Source of the DNA: Lepisosteus oculatus
Taxonomy: Eukaryota; Chordata; Actinopteri; Semionotiformes; Lepisosteidae
DNA: 64,000 nucleotides
Direction of reading: 5' to 3'
Assembly: GCF_040954835.1 (NCBI RefSeq)
Contig: NC_090703.1
Span: forward strand, 14,131,001-14,195,000
The notes under the pieces are model-generated. The model saw only the letters and a program-made list of their open reading frames with translations. It made no database searches and was not told the DNA's origin. Below are positions 53,201 to 64,000 of the stretch, piece after piece; within the stretch, counting starts at the first letter, position 1, and each line of letters begins with the position of its first letter. The translations under genes were made by a program, and so were the position numbers.

Positions 53201-56200
53201 AGATATGAATGAAAATCAGATCCACTAACTACTAAATTTCAAATTGCTCAGAAGGACAAAAAAGGATAATGGGCGCTAGTGGCTACTGTTGAAGAAACTA
53301 GATAATACCAAGCTTTAACACATCTGGTAAATGCATTGGGAAAGAGAGATGTGCAGCAGATTTAAAAGTGTATTCTATGTACAGTAATTTTACATACTAT
53401 TAAATGTGAACATCTGGTTTTATATTTTCCCACATTTTTTAAATAAGCATTCCTATGGCTGCTATTTGTCTTCAAATCTTCATCGCATTTCAATGGATAA
53501 AGTCAACCTAACTAATATATATATCTATTCTAGTCCAATTAAAAATGAGGAATGTATCTGAGGCTTGATTAACCTAAAATATGCCACTTGACTACCAGAG
53601 GTATGGAATAGAATGCTTACAGGTCTTAGATTTTTTTTTTATCTCCAGAGTTAAAATCGTTTTGCTATGTGTGAGCCACTATTAGGTTTGGAATATGTTT
53701 TACCAGTTTGTAGTACAATAAAGCCCTCAAATGATACTTTGTTGCAGCCTTATCTACTAATGGATAAGAAATAAGCAACTTAAAACAGTAATTTCAACTG
53801 AAGTCGATAAGGCTGCAACACTTAACCCCCCCTTTTCAATTTACAGGATCAATTTTCATCCACTTACACTCGACGTGGTAAGTGGGGAATAATGATAGGT
53901 TACACACACTTTATTTTGAAATTCACTCACAAAAATTATTGACAAGAGCATCAACAGCACTTTTACCCTGTAGAGGTGGGGCAGTTTGACCCATTCTACT
54001 GTTTACATGAATGCAGCACTTACCTGCAGATTAAACTTCGGCAGAGCTTAATTGTGTATCTAGAGCAAATATTGCTTCACCATCTTAGCTTTAATGTGTG
54101 GGAATGAAAACAGGGGATAATTTTCCACAAATTGACAAAGCTCTCCTCACAATAAAGAAATGTTCACAGAGACCTGTTTGCTTGGAGTGGCGTGTCAGAA
54201 GCATTACCAAGTTTGTTTTTTTTCCTAACATAAATGTGATATTAGCACTTAACAGAAGCAAGGTATTCTCCTCCAGGAGATGAATTCTACCCTTGTCAAT
54301 ACTAATTCCCCTCCAAGTGCTGCAAAACACTTTGAAAAGATGAAATATTGGAGCTCTCCAATGGAAAAAGCAGTGCTCATTCAGGCTTAAAGGCCATTTT
54401 GTTGGCCCAAGGTGGTGAGGTACTGTTTGTGGAAAATAAGTCTGTGGAACCTCTTGCAGGTCAATTCATTCACACAGGCATAAACTTTTCTACTTTCCTC
54501 TACTTGTCTAAGGCTGTTAAATCAATAACTTTGCAAATGTTAACTTTAGGGACACATGCAATGTGTATTAATTCAGAACAAACCACAACACCAACAGAAA
54601 ATGATCATCTTTCCGAGGTGCAGTGCAGTTCAAATTGAGAGCAGCATTAAAAACGCACAGCATTCCCAACTGCCTGTACACTGACAGATGTGCAACTATT
54701 TTATTTCCAGTCATTGCCCTTAACAGGAAATCGTTTAAAGAGATTAAACTAATACAATACAAGGCAACAAAAGTTGATATATGGTTTTGTTGATTGTCTA
54801 CAACAGGGCTATTCCACATACTGCTCCTCTAATCCATTTCACTGCATAAGTTCATTATGACCATCCTCATTCATTAAGTTTTTTTAACTGAGAAGCGGTT
54901 TGTAACAAAGTTTTGCAATGAAACTGGAATAGAAACACAAAACATTGACCTGCTCTACAGTTTATAGGAAAAATTGCTGCCTTTTATCCAACTAAAAGGG
55001 CAACACACCTGGGAATTTCTAGAGGCAAGGTTTTCCATTAGGAGTCCAGGGACTTGTGGGGGCCCTCAGATACAAGGGGGGAGTTTTCACCCAAGGTCTC
55101 TCATGGTGGCTTTGCTTTGACAACAATTATTATGGATCTACTGACTTGTAGTATTGCTATGAATATTTTATAAATTAATAGCAGCTGCCAATTAATTAAC
55201 ATTAATTTACTTAAATCTGATTTAATGTCTAAATTGGAGGCCTTTACTGAGAGTAATTTCAAAACAAATGGGTCCTATAGGAAGGAAAGGTGAAAACCTG
55301 TTTTATAGCATTTACATAAAAGGAATGAAATCTATTCCAACATAATAATGACCATAATATACAGTAAATGCAATTTGTACTTACAACAATTATTATTTGA
55401 GCCAACAGCTGCAGGAGCTTGTAATTTTTCAGTACTAGTATACTTACAGCCATGGTATCTTTTGTATGGTTGCCCATGAGACCTGCTTAGAATGCGTGAA
55501 ACTTAAATGGTAAATACGGTAATAAGGAAACAGTGTAAAGCCTTTTAGCAGCAGGGAGTTGATATAGCAAAAACTCAGCCAGTTCCCCTACATTTCCTCC
55601 ACAGCAGGGGCACTTCATCAAATGGTGAAAGCAGTTCCTCAGCTCAGCGCAAGGCCATCATTTCAATAATAGAACCACTTCCTCCCCTTTAAGTTTCACT
55701 TAAAAATCAACTTGTGTAAACTGCATAACGCTCTGCTTGTGGCACTGAACTTCCAAATGATCTCCCTGAAGGGAAATGGGCTTCGCTGTTGTCCTCCAAG
55801 GTTTTGAAACACTGCCCTTCACAGGCAAGCCCGAGATTTACTCACACACACACAGATCAGAGACACCGCGACTTGAGTAGAGGTCTGCATTGTCCTTGAA
55901 AAATACTGGGCTAGCAGATAGCAGAAATAAAAACAACATCACACAGAGATAATCAAAGCTAAAATTATTACACATAAAACTATTTTTAATGGTTTTAAAT
56001 ATTATTCCCTTCCTGTGTTCAGTGGAGGCTTGAGCAATACATCATTAATTGATAAGCCACTTTTGAATTAGGAGAGTCTACTCTTGTTGAGCGATTGTGT
56101 GGATTCTGTCTAGGTGCTGGCTGATCTCGAGATCTCTCACAGCCAACTACACAGCCCTGATTACCAGGCAAGGACAATCGTATATACTTCCACAAGCTGA

Positions 56201-59200
56201 ACCCGCCGTGTACCATCTCAAAAAGGGAAGCTGACTGTTGAAAACAAATAGAGGACTATAGAGGATGCTTGAACTCCAAATGGAATCATTTTAAATGGGT
56301 GGGTATATAATAATATTATAGTAATTATTTAATTAAAAAGAAGCATCATGTACTAATTCCTCAAAAAACTTAAAAAACACACAGGTATGGGGAATTGGGC
56401 ACACTTTGTTTTAAGAGGAGATTTTCTTTAAACTCATACTGTTCCACTACATACTGTATGAAAATCATAAGGCCAGTCGTTCACTATGATCAGCATCCCA
56501 TTGTTTTATGATAGTGATTTCATATGCATCAACTCTATCTTGCACCAAATTAACCTCCTGAGTTTTTATATTCACCTGATTAGAGAAATTATGAATGCAC
56601 CACAACATAATTTGGCTCCTTGTCTAAAGTGGAAGGAAAAAAAAATAAACTCTCTTGCACTTCCTAATAACTTGTGTTTAGATGGGAGATTGCTTCCACA
56701 TGAATTATTTGATTGTACACTCCTCTTTGGTCCTCGCTGCAAGTAGTATTTTATTTAATAGCAACCATAAAAGTGATAATTGGGTTTTAGTATTTATTCT
56801 TAGATTGGGATGTCAGCACCTTGATTGGTACTGTAAAAAAAAACTCTGTTCTATTCTACAACCAAATATAACATATTTTTTATTAATTTATAGCAAATAA
56901 GATAAAGTAGTAACATAACATTAAATAATTATATAGATGGTTATTTGTATATTATTTCAGCTCTTTAGATCATTAAATTAAAACAAAAAAACAATCTTCA
57001 TGCTGTTTTTGGAGGTACCCTCAAAATATAATCAGTACCAAACCAGAGAATGTGGTAAACCAGGGGGATTATTATTGTAGTAAACGGGTTTGTTTTTTCT
57101 CACTGTGGCAAATCAACAGAACAGTGCCTGTAATATATTACCAATTGATATCACTATATATAGTGTACATGACTATCAATACATTTGACAGAGGTCTCTG
57201 GTAAGACAGGTTGACCACTTTTCGTAATGGCCAGTGTTTGTGGTTTTACATAATATTGATTGTATTGAAACAAGGAATCAAGAAGAGTTTTGCTCATGCC
57301 AACATCCCTGTCCTATAAAATGAACCCAATATGTTTTATAGTCGTATTCTAACCATATCGTTCTATATCTCTGAAGTAATGCTATGCCAGTTTACTTACA
57401 AAATAAAGAATGCACTACATAATTATTTTGGGATAAACAGTATAGGTTGTAATCAAAGACGTCATTTACAGACGGCAGAATGTAGTGAAATAGCAGCGAA
57501 ACAACAATTCTAAAAATAGATAAAAACCTTCTATTTAGGAAATCTATATGATTTAGTTATTTTAAACATTTAAGGTATTGCATCCTATCATGATCAGAAA
57601 ACAAGTTAAACACTTGTTTGCTTTAAAAGGAGTCCAGGACTATTTTAAAACATTCAGAATGTGAAAAAGAGAACTAGTGTCTAGAACTAGAACTAGTGAA
57701 AAGTAAAATATTCTCCCATTCCTCAGGAGTTCTGTTATCTGCATTTGACCTGTGTTAAATATTCTCATTACAATCACTTCAAATGAATACGAAACCTCTG
57801 TTTAATCCCAACCCCAGGGAAACTGAATACACTAGACACCAGATAAAAAAGCTAAGTGCAACTGTGTCATCTGAATTCATTGCACTGAGGAGACCTCTGT
57901 AACCAGCAGCACTCTTATAAGTCAATCCTCGACACTTAAGATGTATAAAAAATGTGTAATTGAACCAATCTGTGAGTATGAAGGAGTACTAAAAAGCCTT
58001 TACGTTGTCAAAAAACATTTCAATATCTTATGTAGGTAACTACAATTGCAATATATTGAACTGATAAATAAAACTAACTTTACTAAATACTTTAATAATA
58101 TTATTGAATATAATATTAACATTTTCATTTAATAATGACAAGTGTGATTTGTTTTGGAAGCATTTGTGATTTTGGCTTTACTTTAACATTTCTAAATCAA
58201 CTTAAATCAGCTGTTTCCATGTCATGTATACAACAGATGGCTGCAAACTCTTTTATATGTTAAGAAACTGTCTCTCTTGTAAAAAATGTTTTAGCGCTTG
58301 TCTCCTTTCGTTAAAGCCCTATTAATTCAACTAACTGTTTATTGGAGTTCACCTGTGTCAAAAACTCTAAATCAACTGCAACCTAAACAAGAAACTCTCA
58401 AAAATCGAGGTGAAAACCACTGTCATACAGACCGCGACACAACTGAAGAGGGGGGACATACCCTCTTAATGCACGGATTGAAACTGCAGAAGAGCACTAG
58501 GAGACATTAATAAAAACAGCGGCATTTTCTTACCCCAGTTTAGGGCTCATCAGATTAGTACCCAAGGTACATTCTCTGTTTGGAGATTCTCTACTCAGGG
58601 CAATCATTGAGCTTCAGCTCTTATTAACAGCATGGTGTCTGACTGCAGTGGGAGAAAGGATTAGCCTATCAGAAGATTCAGCAGTGCTCTAAAAAGGGGA
58701 TAATGGATTAGGAGGCTCTAAGGAAGACATCTGCTTTGGTGCTGTGCTCCATATTATCAAAGACATTGGCATTTCCCTAGTCATAAACTTTTCATGAGCT
58801 TTCATACTGTAAATATGAGAGCTCTCTTCATCTTTCTAGGAGAAGTGTACTGCCATTAGCATTTGCAGACACCCTTACAAAATCTAAATTGTAGAAGCAA
58901 AAAAACGAAAAGTAAACGCACAGATGTTGAAATAAATGGTTAAATTAATGACTCTCCCAGGTTAAAAACTTTTTTATGGCATGCTTTGATGGCGATCGGT
59001 CCTGAATTCTAGACGATAGGAGCTGTCCTGAGAGGGACAAGCCACCCAGCTATGTTGTTGAGGCCAGTACCCTGGTTTAAGATCCTTGAATCAATTAACT
59101 GATAACTATAATAAGGCAAAATGAGTCAAATGGCTTCCTCTTGTTTGTAACCTTTCTTAATATTTAATACAACTGCCAAATATTAAGCTAACATGTAAAA

Positions 59201-59700
59201 ACAATCACTCAGTAGACTTTTTTTCCATGGAGTTAATTCAGCACCAGGCTAACTCAGATTTCAGATTTCTCCCGATGGATGAAGTGCAAACAGTGGGTTC
59301 ATTACTACAACTCAATCAGCGATAAAATACACAAGAAACGTGTCAGATGTTGGAGACAGAGAAATACCAGTGTTGTTACAGTGAGCTCTTGCTTGAAAAT
59401 AACGAAGGGCACCCTCTGAAAGAACATACATGTAAAACATAATGTCCAACATACCTCTCCAAACTGCTCTTTCAGCTTTCTTTCCCAGGCTTTCTGGACA
59501 AGTGGGATGTTCTTTTTGCTTGTGACATAGCAGTTTGCTAGGAGTACGTGATTTAGAGTCAGACCACTACTTTTTGCACTCAGCACTTTCTCCACATGGC
59601 TGAAAGATAGCATGGCTTCAGTCGGTGCTCCCCCTTGGACAAGATGCATTGTGCATGGGATAAGACCAATCTGCCCAGCACAAAATACGGCTTCACCAAC
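44137..59700 (-). CDS. DPH6: DPH6 (diphthine--ammonia ligase), last three coding exons, Rid-like C-terminal part
   Basis: DPH6 catalyses the ATP-dependent last step of diphthamide synthesis on elongation factor 2. It uses ammonia to amidate diphthine. Long forms (for example yeast Dph6) carry an N-terminal ATP-PPase domain and C-terminal Rid/YjgF-like domains. The window holds only the C-terminal part: exons 59455-59700, 52589-52982 and 44137-44255, together 252 codons and a stop. Motifs that identify it are VGEAVFCAGQIGLIPCTM, HVEKVLSAKSSGL, LPRDAAVELHVVA, KLDGCILPLCIRAFYK and PAMVFVPVDDL. Reading phases fit (0, then 1). Introns are 6.5 and 8.3 kb. The ATP-PPase part must lie beyond the right edge. 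The human reference DPH6 (about 267 residues) lacks this C-terminal part. Confidence 0.85.
44256..51798. other. DPH6 last intron, left part
   Basis: An AT-rich 8.3-kb intron. I see no exon. Short frames at 47036-47969 on the plus strand lack family motifs. An A15 run is at about 46063-46077. Confidence 0.45.
51799..52395 (-). mobile_element. 5S-rRNA-derived SINE, full length (copy 2)
   Basis: The head at 52302-52395 (minus strand) resembles 5S rRNA, with gccaagcaggtgtgagcctg and ggtcagtacctggatgggag. These are the internal pol III control regions. The body of about 400 nt follows, then the L2-like 3' end agcgcttt gagtagagagtccagaaa and the tail gtaagcaattattattatta. This copy is near 600 nt and well kept. 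It lies in the last DPH6 intron, about 190 nt from the exon at 52589, in sense with the gene. Confidence 0.8.
52589..52982 (-). CDS. DPH6: DPH6 penultimate coding exon
   Basis: It encodes EEAYGEEETKCGPMVVAVIS, then RLPRDAAVELHVVACADD, a serine-rich stretch (SSSSSSASISLSLSLP) and LQKLDGCILPLCIRAFYKRN. Acceptor ttgcag, donor GGCAG|GTAAAA at 52588. The open frame runs on past the donor to 52488, but the phase match with 44255 and the conserved end motif favour splicing here. Confidence 0.83.
53740..53820. repeat. 15-bp perfect inverted repeat
   Basis: The arms tgttgcagccttatc (53740-53754) and gataaggctgcaaca (53806-53820) flank 51 nt. It could fold into a hairpin in the DPH6 pre-mRNA. No family was recognised. 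Confidence 0.6.
59035..59170 (+). mobile_element. CR1-type LINE 3'-end fragment
   Basis: The stretch gttgttgaggccagtaccct, then agatccttgaatcaattaac and atggcttcctcttgtttgta is the 3' end of the same CR1-like family as the copy at 60640-61320. It is antisense to DPH6. Confidence 0.6.
59455..59700 (-). CDS. DPH6: DPH6 internal exon with Rid-like domain core
   Basis: 82 codons in phase 0: VGEAVFCAGQIGLIPCTMHL, VQGGAPTEAMLSFSHVEKVL, then LLANCYVTSKKNIPLVQKAW and EQFGE. The AGQIGLIP and CYVT motifs are typical of the Rid/YjgF part of long DPH6 proteins. Acceptor ttccag, donor GTATGT. Confidence 0.87.
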
Positions 59701-60639
59701 CTGGAAGGATAAATCAGTAACAAAAAGAGGAAAGACATGAACATAATTTTATAATTGGCATAGTTATTTATTCGAAGATGTTGTGCCATTCATGCACTTC
59801 CATAAACAATGATATATAATATATAATAATAATACATATAATTGCTGGAAAGTTTTATGTGTAGTAAACCACTTCAGAAATGCAACACATTTCCACTCCA
59901 AATTATCAATAATGCAGGTACCCCTAGAACAGCACAGAGCTACCAAGGAACATTTAATAAACTTAATTTATAACAATGACATACACTTTATCAATGATAT
60001 GTATATATTAAACATCAAACATAAAAAAAGAAACTGAAACATTAAAAAAAGGATATGAAATTGGACATTAAAAAGCAATATTAATTCTGTGTTCACCTTT
60101 TTTGTTTCTTTTCACCACATCTAATTCTCCATCAATACCAATACTAAGAAGCTTTTTCTTGCTTTCAACACCAGATCTATCACTTTCACATCTCTTTCCG
60201 CTCTAGATTTTCCGAATTGCAAAGATACTTCCAACACGAAGACAATGTGGACAAACACCATGAACGCACAGCGAGAGAGCAGACAATGGGACCTGGCAGC
60301 ACCACTTGGGATGCTGGGTGGTGCCGTGAATTAGTTCAATTGTGGCACCATTTTCAAAATGACTTACAGTTGCTCTGGATGAGTTAGGGGCTGTTTAATG
60401 TCGTGCACCTCAATTTCTGGATGACTGAAGTGCAAAACAACGTTGAATAGGGAGATGTTAAATGGGGACTTCCTATATTAATTAACTTGTAGTTCTTTCA
60501 ACAACAGTAATGGATACAAACAGGATATAGTATACAAATTACATGTCGTAGTATTCAAAGTAATGCAGGTTTTTATTAAATTGAGAACAGGTTAATTTAT
60601 AGAAAGAGTACAGATAATGGGTATGCTTGGTTTAACATA

Positions 60640-61320
60640 CAGTAATTAGTGGAGTTCTGTATAAGGACCACTGCTTTTCTTCATTTATATATGTATAAAT
60701 TATCTAGATTCTGGTATAGCTACAATCCATGTTTAATGATGAGAGCAAAATATGAAGATCGGCAAACACGTCTAGGTTTTGTGGGGAAGCAACAAAAATC
60801 AAAAACATAAGGATATATAGCCAAAATGTAGAATTTAAATTAAGGAATGATAAAATTGTACATTGCACTGGTAAAACCCCACCTAGAATATTATGAACAA
60901 TTCTGATCACAAAATTAAGATATTGCTGCTCTGGAATCAGTTCCGAGAAGAACAACCACATACAGTACATTCCTGGGCTTAAAGGAATGTAATATTCTAT
61001 CAGCTTGAAGAATTCAACCCTTTTAGTACTGAAAACAGATTACTATGAGGGGACTTAATACCATTCAGGTAATCGAAATTAATGAAAGGCATTTGACAGA
61101 GTCACCTCCATGGACTTCTTCTGAATCAAATGTGAAATACAAACCAGACAACACAAGTTAAAAATTAAGGGAAAGTGCATTTAAAACTGAAAAAAGGGGG
61201 TACATTTTTACAAAAAGGTTTATGGAAAGCTGGGACTAGGACCCCATAGTATTGACTATGCTTTAATAGTTTAAAGAGATCCTAAGATCAATTAGCTTGT
61301 AGCAGCCAGATACAGTAAAA
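60640..61320 (+). mobile_element. Decayed CR1-type LINE, 3' part
   Basis: Plus-strand fragments match the C-terminal end of a CR1-like reverse transcriptase of fish. They include GYIAK (near 60815), then ALVKPHLEYYEQF (near 60865), ALESVPRRTTT-like, IPGLKGM (near 60970), and EDTVL-like 3' DNA with gatcctaagatcaattagct. Many stops and shifts. It is 5'-truncated and antisense to DPH6. Confidence 0.6.
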
Positions 61321-61350
61321 CAGAGTACTTGAACAGCCTCTTCACATGTT

Positions 61351-61391
61351 AGTTTTACAATTAAACTTGTTGTAAAACTACAACAAGTTTA
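61351..61391. repeat. Overlapping alternative hairpins
   Basis: A perfect 13-bp stem (taaacttgttgta 61362-61374 with tacaacaagttta 61379-61391) has a 4-nt loop. A competing 10-bp stem pairs agttttacaa (61351-61360) with ttgtaaaact (61370-61379). Both are exact. Confidence 0.7.
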
Positions 61392-64000
61392 CACTGTAGT
61401 CTTTGGTATTATACAGAGAAGGTCTGGAACCTTTACTACAACGATTGTTATAACAATGGTAACAATGACACCATAATGTCTTAATCTTTAAGCATAATAA
61501 TGTTCATTATATAGATTTTCTTCTTGATATGAGCACCAGTATCATGTACTGACCTGTTGAACGATCAGTATTCTGCCTTAACAGAGTTTATTTTAGATAT
61601 ATATCCTCCTTTAAAAAACAAATGAGCATGTATTTTACATCCACAACAACCACATTTAACAGTACTTATTAATTGTTCTCTGGGTATTCAATATTTTTTA
61701 TTAACCATGACAATTAAAAATCAAAGCTGTAATTGTTATACTCCATATATATTCCTATTCTTTAGAAAATAATATTATTGGGATAGCTATTCAACAAATG
61801 GCAAAAATAAATGTTCAGCCTTGCATTTAGTACCTCACAGCAGCATTCAGACCATTCTGTTGGTCCAATTTTGTGAAGTTACAATTAAAATTTAAAAATA
61901 AAACTTAACCTATTTTATTCAAAACCTGAATGCCCATATGTAAAGCTTCTACAGGTAGGATAAGTTACACTAAAAATCAGCAAAAGCTCAAGAGAAGAAA
62001 ACAGAAACACTGTACGTTCACTGTACAAGTATTCAGACCCATGAATTTTATTTCTGGCTAAATACAGATTGACATGTCCCAATCCATGGTTCAATTTGTT
62101 CTGGCATGACGGTAGGCAGAGAGTGACCCACCTCTCCATGCAAAAGCTAGAAGAGGTACCACTGGGCACAAATGGACCGATTCAGAGATGGATATGTGAT
62201 GATATGAGCTACAATACAGCATGGATGGAGAGTTAACAGTATTGTATATTAATGGTTCTTTGACTGCGCAACACTATAGAAATGATGTTCTCCATCCACA
62301 TACCACACCTTACTTTGCTTGAATTTAAACCCCCACATTTACTGTATGCATGATAAAGCAAGGCCACATCACCTTATACATTTGTCAGGCTTTCCTGGCT
62401 CGGTAAAACGTGCACGTGATGGACTGGCCATCCTATTCGTCTGAAATGAACGCATTAACCACCGGTGGAATTCACTGAATAAGCATGTGATCCACATGCG
62501 CACTCGCTGGGCTTTGTGCAGCACTTCTGGCAGAGTGGAATCTAAATGAACACTTTTGGAACATCAATTCTACATCAGGTACAATACCAGCTTTGCCAGC
62601 AGCGTATGTAATTGATAAACTATACATAAATAATTGATTTGAACAGCAGCCCATTTTTATGCCATTTTCTTTCTTTTCTAATATATAAATGAGTCTGTAT
62701 TTTGGTCTGGTTTAGTAAATTTGAGACTAAACTAATTTGTTGCATCTTAATGCCTCTCAGTATGCACTTTCTAGGTAAAGCAGCTCAATTTAGTATCACA
62801 GAAATATTGTGTACAGACTGCCATGTAACACTTAACTAAAGTATTAATTACTGCACTATCTTTGCATCCAGCACTATTAATTAACAAGTTGTCTAGCTGT
62901 TCTATTATCACCTGCTCTGCTAGGTTTCATGGCTATCCTCTATTAAAAGAAGGGAAAACAGCAAAAGATGTGTGCTTAATTAGCAAAATTACAATTGCTT
63001 CAGAGAGGGGGATAAACATGTGTTAAAGTAAGTTTGAAACTCAATCATTTTAACTAGAAATCCATCTTATTAATGCAGCTGGAAACCCGAGTGATCCATG
63101 GCATTTCAAAGGTCAGGATTCACAAAAGATCCAATGACCCCTGAACGGAAAATCAAATACTCGTCTACATGTTGCAGTCAATGTAAACAAGTGAAAATGA
63201 CAACGTGCTAATTGGCAGCTTCTGACAAGACCTATTGGATCAGTGACCTTAATATGGACCGCCATGGCTGAAATCAGTTGACGCATCACACAAAATTAGG
63301 CCCTTATCTTATTATCAAAGACTGGGTATCATCTTTTCTAACTGGATTACAGAATAGAGGCTGTGAATTCGTCATTAATGCAAGTTAATCCCCTTGCTCC
63401 TTGTGCTCATTTTGCTACCTAATGATGGTAAGATCATGTGCTTAAAACTTGACACTTGTTTTCCACGTGTTGAAAAAAAACATGCATACAGATAAATAAG
63501 AGATACAGCATACATCAGCAGAGACAAAAGATAAATAGTTTGATTTTTCAGCTATTTGTATTTGTAAAATTTATTTTTAAGCTACATTTGCTTATTGAAC
63601 TAGGCTGATCAATCTAACAAAAAAACACACAAAATATTTCAAAATAATTCAAAATTGACATGCTGAATAGGAATAAGAACTACAGTGCTCCATTCCTAGA
63701 ACTAGGGCATTGACATGGTTTATAGTCTTTTGGCTATAGCAGTATACCCACTGTGGTCTCTAGGTACCTGCCAATTGCCATCTCATTGGAGAGTCATCTG
63801 CTTTATTTATTTAGTTGTACAAATCAATATCTACTATTGCTTTCACCAGGCTGAAGGATCAGCCTGAAAGTCATTGCACAGATACACTAAGAGTGTTATT
63901 AATTACACTCTACCATTTCCCAAGATCAAAAACAATATCATATTCACATGCAGCTTGAAGACTACTAATTTCTGGGTATTTTTCTTCTGCTGGTGTATAA

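Larger units (their letters stand above)
52983..59454. other. DPH6 intron (6.5 kb)
   Basis: No coding sequence found. It carries a 15-bp perfect inverted repeat (53740-53820) and a CR1 LINE tail (59035-59170). Repeat-poor complex DNA lies at 58540-58870. Confidence 0.45.
59701..64000. other. Upstream part of DPH6 (intron), no exon identified
   Basis: The preceding Rid exon (expected to carry an IGPYSQ-like motif) was not found, so it probably lies beyond the window. The frame at 61915-62169 (minus), with ARNKIHGSEYLYSERTV, looks repeat-derived but cannot be named. 62860-63440 is complex and repeat-poor. Confidence 0.4.

Noticed and set aside
61915..62169. 84-codon minus-strand frame with ARNKIHGSEYLYSERTV
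   Set aside because: It looks like repeat-derived sequence, but I cannot name the family and see no splice logic linking it to DPH6.
1..64000. CRISPR arrays, operons, bacterial or phage genes
   Set aside because: No regularly spaced direct repeats and no dense coding. The split genes and SINE/LINE content are those of a vertebrate nuclear genome.

Overview
The window looks like AT-rich nuclear DNA from a vertebrate, most probably a ray-finned fish. The genes are split into short exons with GT-AG introns. Two of them encode vertebrate housekeeping proteins. The interspersed repeats belong to families common in fish: tRNA-derived SINEs, 5S-rRNA-derived SINEs with an L2-type tail, L2/CR1-type LINEs, Tc1 and hAT elements. 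The repeat set would fit a gar, bowfin or sturgeon type of lineage, but the sequence alone does not settle the species.

Three genes lie on the minus strand, in the order (left to right) AQR, ZNF770-like, DPH6. As I recall the human map (15q14), the order and orientation are the same there. AQR occupies 802-24386. I could place 22 coding exons whose phases join without a break into 819 codons, from the start Met to the residue just before the Walker A motif. The ATPase core lies beyond the left edge. The introns carry an L2 LINE, two decayed Tc1 elements, a hAT element with intact target-site duplication, SINE fragments and an inverted repeat resembling Penelope-type termini.

At 28958-34654 an uninterrupted 1898-codon ORF encodes a C2H2 zinc-finger protein. 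Its finger pairs and a variant His-x-Cys finger match ZNF770, but the unit (two fingers plus linker, about 144-171 residues) is present twelve times. The human protein, by contrast, has about 690 residues. A 5' non-coding exon with a good splice donor lies at about 35822-35900.

The right part (44137-59700) holds the last three exons of DPH6. They encode the C-terminal Rid/YjgF-like part of the long form, which the human reference protein of about 267 residues lacks. The ATP-PPase part of DPH6 lies beyond the right edge. The remaining DNA is intergenic or intronic. Some repeat-poor, high-complexity blocks (near 12.1-12.5, 40.8-41.0, 58.5-58.9 and 62.9-63.4 kb) look like possible conserved non-coding elements, which only an alignment could confirm.

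AQR acts in the spliceosome, DPH6 in translation-factor modification and ZNF770 probably in transcription. They share a conserved neighbourhood, not a pathway.
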